Shown here: positions 58,960 through 64,000 of the stretch, one piece after another | Layout: the number at the start of each line of letters is the position of its first letter | Position numbering within the stretch: position 1 is the stretch's first letter | Source of the DNA: Xanthomonas sp. SI | GTDB taxonomy: Bacteria; Pseudomonadota; Gammaproteobacteria; Xanthomonadales; Xanthomonadaceae | Length of the DNA: 64,000 bases | Reading direction: 5' to 3' | Assembly: GCF_014236855.1 (NCBI RefSeq) | Contig: NZ_CP051261.1 | Span: 3,658,001 to 3,722,000, forward strand | The notes under the pieces: model-generated | Seen by the model: only the letters and a program-made list of their open reading frames with translations | Databases searched by the model: none | Told to the model about the DNA's origin: nothing | Made by a program: the position numbers and the translations under genes

Positions 58960-59712
58960 ATGCAATTCCAAGACAAGGTGGCCATCGTCACCGGCGGCGG
59001 CCGCGACATCGGCCGCGAAGTTTCGCTGAAGCTGGCCGCGGCCGGCGCCAAGGTGTGCATCAACTACGCCAACGACGCGGCCAGCGCCGAGGAAACCCTG
59101 CGCCAGATCCAGGCCGCTGGCGGCCAGGCCATCGTGCATCGCGCCGATGCCGCCGACGCGCAGGCCGTGGCCGGACTGGTCGCGGCGACGCAACAGGCGT
59201 TCGGCCAGCGCATCGACATCCTGGTCAACGTCGCCGGCGGCATGCTCGCGCGCAAGCCGCTGGCCGACATCGACGAAGCCTTCTTCCACCAGGTCATGGA
59301 CCTCAACCTGAAGTCGGTGTACCTGACCACGCAGGCGGTGGCGCCGCACATGCAGGCGGGCGCGGCGATCGTCAATTTCGCCTCGCTGGCCGGCCGCGAC
59401 GGCGGCGGTCCCGGCGCGGCGATCTACGCCACCGCCAAGGCCGCGGTGATGACCTTCTCGCGGGCGATGGCCAAGGAACTGGGCCCGCGCGGCATCCGCG
59501 TCAACGCGCTGTGCTGCGGCATGATCGCCACCCGCTTCCACGACGACTTCACCAAGCCGGAAGTGCGCGCCTTCGTCGCCAACGCCACCCCGCTGCGCCG
59601 CGAAGGCCGCGCCGCCGAAGCCGCCGATGCGGCGGTGTACCTGGCCTCCGATGCCGCCAGCTTCATCAATGGCACCAATCTCGACGTCAACGGCGGCGTG
59701 TATTTTTCCTGA
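58960..59712 (+). CDS. SDR oxidoreductase, predicted DEH reductase
   Basis: This 250-aa classical short-chain dehydrogenase has the nucleotide motif VTGGGRDIGREV (residues 10-21), the NVAGG segment, catalytic Ser in NFASLAGRDG and the active pair YATAK. In alginate loci such enzymes reduce 4-deoxy-L-erythro-5-hexoseulose uronate (DEH) to 2-keto-3-deoxygluconate, and this is the likely role here. The residues before its cofactor loop (INYANDAAS) may favour NADPH or NADH, which cannot be settled from sequence. It starts 39 bases after the transporter gene. Confidence 0.85.
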   Translation: MQFQDKVAIVTGGGRDIGREVSLKLAAAGAKVCINYANDAASAEETLRQIQAAGGQAIVHRADAADAQAVAGLVAATQQAFGQRIDILVNVAGGMLARKPLADIDEAFFHQVMDLNLKSVYLTTQAVAPHMQAGAAIVNFASLAGRDGGGPGAAIYATAKAAVMTFSRAMAKELGPRGIRVNALCCGMIATRFHDDFTKPEVRAFVANATPLRREGRAAEAADAAVYLASDAASFINGTNLDVNGGVYFS

Positions 59713-59736
59713 CCCGAACGCGTAGGAGCCACGCTC

Positions 59737-60945
59737 ATGTCGTTGCGATTCCCGCCCTTGCGGCAGTTGTTGTGGAACGGCGTGGCGGCTGCCGCGCTCG
59801 CGTTGTGCATGGCGCTGCCGGCGGCGGCGCAGCAGGCCGCGCATTGGCTGCCGGCGTGGATCGCCTCGCCCACGCCGGACCGGCTCGACGGTCCGGCCGG
59901 CAGTTCCTTGCAGTTCGAGCGGCAGAGCGTGCGCCAGGACATGCGCCTGGGTACCGCCGCACAGGCGCTGCGCTTCCGCATCAGCAACGAACTGGGCACC
60001 GCGCCGCTGAAGATCGGAGCGGCGTCGGTGCGCCTGGCCAATGCCGCCCAGCCGGCGCAGCCGGTGTCGTTCGACGGTCGCCGCGAGATCGTGCTGCCGC
60101 CCGGCGGCGTGCTGCTCAGCGATCCGGTGGCGCTGCGCGTACCGGCATTGGCCGAGATCGCGCTGACCCTGTACTTTCCCGAGGCCGCGCGGCCTGCGGT
60201 GCGTCGCACGGCGGTGCGCGTGGCCGAGGGCAATGTCGAGGTGAGCGACGCCACCACGCTGAGCTACCGGCAGAACGTGGTGTCGGCGGTGTATGCGCAG
60301 ACCAGCGCAGCGCCGCGGGTGGTGGTGGCGCTGGGCGATTCGATCACCGAAGGCGCCACCGCCGCGCGCGGCAGCAATGGCGACTGGCCGGCGCTGCTGG
60401 GCAAGCGCCTGGAGCAGGCCTGCCCCGGCCAGGTGGTGGTGCTCAACGCCGGCATCAGCGGCAACAAGCTGCTCGACGCCGGCCGCAGCCCCAGCGCGCT
60501 CGCGCGCCTGGACCGCGACGTGCTGGCGCTGCCCGGCGTCGACCAGGTGCTGCTGTTCGAAGGCATCAACGACATCCGCCACAGCGGGCCGCCGGCGTTC
60601 GTGCCGGGGCGCACTGCTGCGGACATGCAGCTTGGCTACCGGCAGGTGGTCGAACGCCTGCGCCAGCACGGCATCGCCACGATCGGCGCGACACTGACCC
60701 CGTTCGGCGCATCGGAACGCTACGAACCCGTGTCCGCCGCCACGCGCCAGGCCTTGAACGCCTTCATCCGTGACAGCAAGACGTTCGACGCGGTGATCGA
60801 CTTCGACGCGATCCTGCGCATGCCCGACAACCCCGAATCGTTGCCGGCCGCCATCACCCGCGACCACCTGCACCCCAACGACGCAGGCTACGCGCGCATG
60901 GCCGACGCCATCGACCTGTCGCTGTTCGGCTGCAAGGCGCGCTGA
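59737..60945 (+). CDS. SGNH/GDSL-type esterase (last gene of the alginate operon)
   Basis: This 402-aa secreted enzyme has a signal peptide (about residues 1-32, ending PAAAQQ), an N-terminal beta-rich domain (about 35-190) and a C-terminal SGNH hydrolase with ALGDSITEG (nucleophile Ser; block I), NAGISGNKLLDAG (blocks II-III) and DHLHPNDAGY (Asp-His; block V). It may remove O-acetyl groups from carbohydrate, as several SGNH enzymes do. Its location suggests acetylated alginate as substrate. AGGAG lies upstream of ATG 59737. It starts 24 bases after the SDR gene. Confidence 0.87.
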   Translation: MSLRFPPLRQLLWNGVAAAALALCMALPAAAQQAAHWLPAWIASPTPDRLDGPAGSSLQFERQSVRQDMRLGTAAQALRFRISNELGTAPLKIGAASVRLANAAQPAQPVSFDGRREIVLPPGGVLLSDPVALRVPALAEIALTLYFPEAARPAVRRTAVRVAEGNVEVSDATTLSYRQNVVSAVYAQTSAAPRVVVALGDSITEGATAARGSNGDWPALLGKRLEQACPGQVVVLNAGISGNKLLDAGRSPSALARLDRDVLALPGVDQVLLFEGINDIRHSGPPAFVPGRTAADMQLGYRQVVERLRQHGIATIGATLTPFGASERYEPVSAATRQALNAFIRDSKTFDAVIDFDAILRMPDNPESLPAAITRDHLHPNDAGYARMADAIDLSLFGCKAR

Positions 60946-61323
60946 CGGGGCGAAGATCTCCGCGCCGCTACCGCGAGCGGTGCACGTCGTTCGCGGCTGG
61001 AGTTCTTCGCCGAGCGTGCCGCCGCCCCCATCCACGCTCCCCGACACTGTGGGAGCGACTTCGGGTGACCTCGGGCCATCCGCCGCGACGGGCATTACCG
61101 ACAAAGCCCGTCACGACCGACCTCACCGGCAGGCATCCGCACAGAGGATATCGGTCCTGACCGAGCAAAAACGCCGAGGTCCGTCGATACGATTGCGATA
61201 GGCTATGGCCATGCCGATGCGCACCCCACATCGCCCGACCTGCCGCGCTGGCCTCGCGCGCCCGCCCATTCCGTGTCGTCGCGGCCACAGCGCGAGCAGG
61301 ACGTGCCAGCAGATAGCAGTGTC
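60946..61323. other. gene-free interval
   Basis: A degenerate single arm of the dispersed repeat lies at about 61049-61070 (TGTGGGAGCGACTTCGG). No gene, terminator or operator is recognised in the rest, and no strong hairpin with a T-tract ends the alginate operon. Confidence 0.5.
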
Positions 61324-61626
61324 ATGAGCGCCGCGCACTTCCGCGTACTGGACCACGTCGCGCATGCCTGGTTCCTGCTGCAATCCGGCACGGACCGCTT
61401 CCTGGACGTGAACTGCAACGCCTCCGCGTTCGGCTACTCGCTGTTGATCCGGCTCGACGCCGACGAATGCGCGCAGATACAGCAGGGCGGACACGCCGCT
61501 TGCGACGCCCTGGCCACGCGCATCCGCGACACCGCGTCGCCGCGGCACCCGCGCGATGTGTCGCGCGATCACGGCGAAGCGGTGTCCGATGCCATCGCCC
61601 GCTGGCGCGAGGAACACCGCAACTGA
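61324..61626 (+). CDS. small hypothetical protein
   Basis: This 100-aa protein is not recognised. It has a compact alpha/beta appearance with FLLQSGTDRFLDVNCNASAF (about residues 15-34) and GYSLLIRLDADECAQI, and a polar C-terminus. No signal peptide, membrane helix or cofactor motif is seen. I chose ATG 61324. An upstream in-frame start at 61273 is possible and neither has a good ribosome site. It precedes the MazG-like gene by 79 bases. Confidence 0.55.
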   Translation: MSAAHFRVLDHVAHAWFLLQSGTDRFLDVNCNASAFGYSLLIRLDADECAQIQQGGHAACDALATRIRDTASPRHPRDVSRDHGEAVSDAIARWREEHRN

Positions 61627-61705
61627 AGTCAGGCCATCGCCGCTGCGGCCACGAGCGGCTCCGGCGGTGCATTACCATGCGGTTTCCCAGCCGCGAACCC
61701 TTCCC

Positions 61706-62056
61706 ATGTCCGACAGTCTCCACGACCTGCAAGCCGCCCAGCGCGCGTTCGCCGACGCACGCGATTGGGGCCAGTTCCACACCCCGCGCAACCTGGCCGC
61801 AGCGCTGTCGGTCGAGGCGTCGGAACTGCTCGAGCATTTCCAATGGCTCACCGACGAGCAGAGCCGGCAACTGTCGGACGACAAGAAGGCCCAGGTCGGC
61901 AGCGAAGTCGCCGACGTGCTCCTGTACCTGCTGCAGCTGTGCGACAAGCTGGGCATCGACCCGATCGAGGCGGCGCGGCAGAAGATGCAGGTCAATGCCG
62001 CCAAGTACCCGGTGGACCGCGCCAAGGGCCGCATCACCAAATACACCGAGTTGTAG
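61706..62056 (+). CDS. MazG-like nucleotide pyrophosphohydrolase
   Basis: This 116-aa all-alpha NTP pyrophosphohydrolase should convert non-canonical or surplus dNTPs to monophosphates. The MazG/RS21-C6-type metal site is visible: SVEASELLEHFQWL (EExxE-type helix, about residues 36-49) and EVADVLLYLLQLCDKLGID (ExxD-type helix, about 68-86). The C-terminal AAKYPVDRAKGRITKYTEL is also typical. ATG 61706 gives the usual start MSDSLHDLQ. A dispersed repeat hairpin follows 20 bases after the stop. Confidence 0.9.
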   Translation: MSDSLHDLQAAQRAFADARDWGQFHTPRNLAAALSVEASELLEHFQWLTDEQSRQLSDDKKAQVGSEVADVLLYLLQLCDKLGIDPIEAARQKMQVNAAKYPVDRAKGRITKYTEL

Positions 62057-62076
62057 GCGTCGCTCACGCCCGCCGT

Positions 62077-62145
62077 TGTAGGAGCGGCTTCAGCCGCGAC
62101 AGCCTCTATCCGGAGAACCTGTCGCGGCTGAAGCCGCTCCTACAA
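62077..62145. repeat. dispersed REP-like inverted repeat
   Basis: The arms TGTAGGAGCGGCTTCAGCC and its complement enclose a short AGCCTCTATCCGGAGAACC-type loop. It lies between the convergent MazG-like and DUF6496 genes and could serve both as a terminator. Confidence 0.88.
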
Positions 62146-62172
62146 GGGATTGAAAGACGCCTCCAAGGCGCC

Positions 62173-62775
62173 CTACCGCGCAGCGGCCTTCTTCGCAGCG
62201 CGCTTGCGCGGCGCACTCTTCCTGGCCGCCGTCTTCTTCGCCGTACTCTTGCTTGCGGTGGAGGCACCGGTCCCAGCCTTCTTCGCCCGCGTCCGCGCCG
62301 CCTTCTTGGCCGCGCTCTTGCGCACGCTGGCGCCCTTGGTCTGTGCGGCCTTCTTCGCCGCGGCCGAACGGCTGCTGGCGGTGCGCTTCTTGGCCGCCTT
62401 CTTGGTCTGCGTGGACAAGGCCTTCTTGCCCACGGTCTGCTTCGCGGTCTTGCCCTTGCTGGCGGTCTTCAGCGCCTTCTTGGCGCCGCGCGAACGGGTC
62501 GGCGACGGCGCATCGGCCTTGCCGCCCTTCGCTTCTTCCTGCGCGACCTTCTTCTTGGTGGATTTGGAGGCGGTCTTGGACGCACCGGTCTTGACCCCGG
62601 CGCGGCGTGCCTTGGACAGGCCGATGGCGATCGCCTGCTTGGTCGACTTCACCTTGGTCTTGCCCTCGCGCACCCGATCGATCTCCTCGCGGACGAATTC
62701 GCCGGCCTGGGTAGTACCCGCCTTGCCTTCGCGCTTGGCACGCTTGGCGCTGGCGGTAGTGGATTGCGTCGGCAT
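62173..62775 (-). CDS. DUF6496 protein with long Lys/Ala-rich (histone H1-like) tail
   Basis: This 200-aa very basic protein has a DUF6496-type N-terminus (AGEFVREEIDRVREGKTKVK and STKQAIAIGLSKARRAGV, residues about 24-60). The remaining ~140 residues are repetitive Lys/Ala/Ser/Thr resembling histone H1-like tails, and the protein should bind DNA or RNA non-specifically. AGGAG precedes ATG 62775. No partner gene is seen. The tail's repetitive nature makes its length liable to change. Confidence 0.85.
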   Translation of the reverse strand: MPTQSTTASAKRAKREGKAGTTQAGEFVREEIDRVREGKTKVKSTKQAIAIGLSKARRAGVKTGASKTASKSTKKKVAQEEAKGGKADAPSPTRSRGAKKALKTASKGKTAKQTVGKKALSTQTKKAAKKRTASSRSAAAKKAAQTKGASVRKSAAKKAARTRAKKAGTGASTASKSTAKKTAARKSAPRKRAAKKAAAR

Positions 62776-63272
62776 GTCGTTCTCCTGCAAGCGGCCGGAA
62801 CTGGCCATCGCAACAGGTGTAGCAGCCAAAAAGTAAAGAACCGGCATAAGCGATGCGAAGCCGATGTGCACTGCGCGCGGTTCGCGTTGCGGTTGTGCAG
62901 CAGTGCGAATGACGCGAACCCATGCTGACGAAGCGTGCGCGCATGCTCGACATGACCAAGCGCTGCGCAAGATTTGCTGCCCTCGCGTTCGATCGCGTCG
63001 CTTATTTTCCCTGGCTGGACGCGACACGCCGCCATGTCGCTACCGCATCGCGGTTCGCCAAACCCGAGCGGCCACGCTGCGCGCGCATCGCATTGCCGAT
63101 TCCACGCGACGTTTCCTAGGCGATGTCCTCGAAGTCGTCATTCCTGGCAACCAGCAGATCTCGCGCTTCGTCCGCGCCGGACTTCGACCAGGGCGCCAAG
63201 CGCCCGGCACTGCGCCGCGATCGGACTCCCGCGCGCCGCTGCCATCGCGCGCACCGCTCTTGCTGCAGCGAC
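62776..63272. other. gene-free interval
   Basis: This 497-base stretch lies between two minus-strand genes. It should carry the DUF6496 gene promoter. No gene, repeat arm or terminator could be supported. Confidence 0.4.
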
Positions 63273-64000
63273 CTACTGGCGACGCACGCGCCGGGTTGGC
63301 GCATCGTCGGCGGCACTCGCCGCGTCGGCCGGAGCAGGCTCCCAGCCGAACACGCTGCGCCCTCCGTACGCGTGCGACGCGCGCCGCTCCTCCGCGATCA
63401 GCGCCTCCACCGACGGCCCGTGCGCGTGCGGTTCGAGCAGGCGCGCCTGCGCATCCAGCCGGCGGATCGCCTCCAGCTTTTCCTCGCGGCCCAGCTTGGC
63501 CTGCGCCACCGCGGTCTTGAGCACGCCGATGGTGTGGTCGTAAACGCGCGTCGGCACCGGGAACGGGTGCCGATCCTTGCCTCCATGCGCCATCGAGAAC
63601 CGCGCCGGATCGGTGAATCGGCACGGCGCGCCGTGCAGCACTTCGGCCACCAGCGCCAGTGCGCGCACGGTGCGTGCGCCGACGCCCGGCACCTGCAGCA
63701 GTTCGGTGAAATCCTGCGGCCCGCATTCGGCCGCCGCGGCCAGGTTGCCATGCAGGCGCCGGGTCACGATGTCGCTGCCGCGCACGTCGTGGTGGTCGGG
63801 CAGCGACAGGTGCGGCAGGCCGGGCGGCATGCGCGCCGGCATCGCGTCGGGCGTGGCGGCCAACAGGTCGCCGCTCGGCGCGAACAGCGCATCGGCCGCC
63901 GCGCTGCGCGCGCCCCGCGCCGCATGCGCGGCGGCCATCGCACCGTTCATCGTGTTCGCGCGGGTGGCGGCACGTGGCACGGACGCCACCGCGTTCGCCG
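63273..64000 (-). CDS. DUF763 domain protein, 5' part outside the window
   Basis: The visible 242 codons match the C-terminal half of DUF763 proteins: HLSLPDHHDVRGSDIVTRRL, LLQVPGVGARTVRALALVAE (a helix-hairpin-helix-like segment suggesting nucleic acid binding), HGAPCRFTDPARFSMAHGGK and DRHPFPVPTRVYDHTI. The family is widespread and its function is unknown. The frame stays open to the window edge, so the start lies beyond base 64000. Internal ATG or GTG codons near 63930-63989 are not convincing starts. The stop is TAG at 63273-63275. Confidence 0.83.
   Translation of the reverse strand, partial: ANAVASVPRAATRANTMNGAMAAAHAARGARSAAADALFAPSGDLLAATPDAMPARMPPGLPHLSLPDHHDVRGSDIVTRRLHGNLAAAAECGPQDFTELLQVPGVGARTVRALALVAEVLHGAPCRFTDPARFSMAHGGKDRHPFPVPTRVYDHTIGVLKTAVAQAKLGREEKLEAIRRLDAQARLLEPHAHGPSVEALIAEERRASHAYGGRSVFGWEPAPADAASAADDAPTRRVRRQ

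Overview
The window is a GC-rich gammaproteobacterial chromosome segment, best read as Xanthomonas or a very close relative (Xanthomonadaceae). Supporting signs are the many dispersed inverted repeats of the type TGTAGGAGCGGCTTCAGCC, an ACE-like M2 peptidase, a very large cyclic beta-1,2-glucan synthase, minCDE of xanthomonad type, and many GTG/TTG starts. No rRNA, tRNA, IS element or CRISPR array was seen. The placement rests on recognition of gene content, not on a search.

Layout. 0.2-8.1 kb: housekeeping genes (AlkA-type glycosylase, DUF423 membrane protein, SRPBCC protein, a DesK/DesR-like two-component pair, GNAT, minC-minD-minE, a HEACH-motif protein). minC is broken by a frameshift in its proline-rich linker. 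8.18-8.74 kb: five tandem ~111-bp copies of the dispersed repeat. 8.8-15.6 kb: an OmpR-type two-component system divergent from a PAP2 phosphatase-EptA phosphoethanolamine transferase pair (envelope/lipid A remodelling), then an M2 dipeptidyl carboxypeptidase lipoprotein. 16.1-23.0 kb: an Rhs polymorphic-toxin locus on the minus strand with unusual architecture. The YD-repeat shell ends in six FN3-like repeats, the Rhs core plus toxin tip is a separate gene with its own signal peptide, and an AT-richer candidate immunity gene overlaps it by 4 bp.

23.4-34.2 kb: a GNAT, an unknown protein, a Bcr/CflA drug transporter, a tandem glycine riboswitch upstream of gcvP, a secreted unknown protein, a GGDEF protein and a large-subunit catalase. 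gcvP carries what looks like an in-frame insertion made of two palindromes. 34.2-35.15 kb: a gene-free stretch with helically phased DnaA-box-like sequences followed by two long direct repeats. 35.15-38.2 kb: a tightly overlapping four-gene operon (acyl-CoA dehydrogenase, PIG-L deacetylase, methyltransferase, family 2 glycosyltransferase) of unknown product. 38.4-48.7 kb: a zinc alcohol dehydrogenase, then the 8.8-kb ndvB-like glucan synthase translationally coupled to a 74-aa unknown gene.

49.1-60.9 kb: an alginate utilisation locus. A FadR/GntR regulator and a TonB-dependent receptor are divergent from PL6 alginate lyase, PL17-type oligoalginate lyase, MFS transporter, SDR (predicted DEH reductase) and an SGNH esterase. 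Together these give outer-membrane uptake, depolymerisation to the unsaturated monosaccharide, inner-membrane import and reduction towards KDG. The KDG kinase and aldolase are not in the window. Repeated TTGGTA motifs in the divergent promoter region are candidate operators. 61.3-64 kb: a small unknown gene, a MazG-like pyrophosphohydrolase, a Lys/Ala-rich DUF6496 protein and the 3' part of a DUF763 gene that runs off the window.
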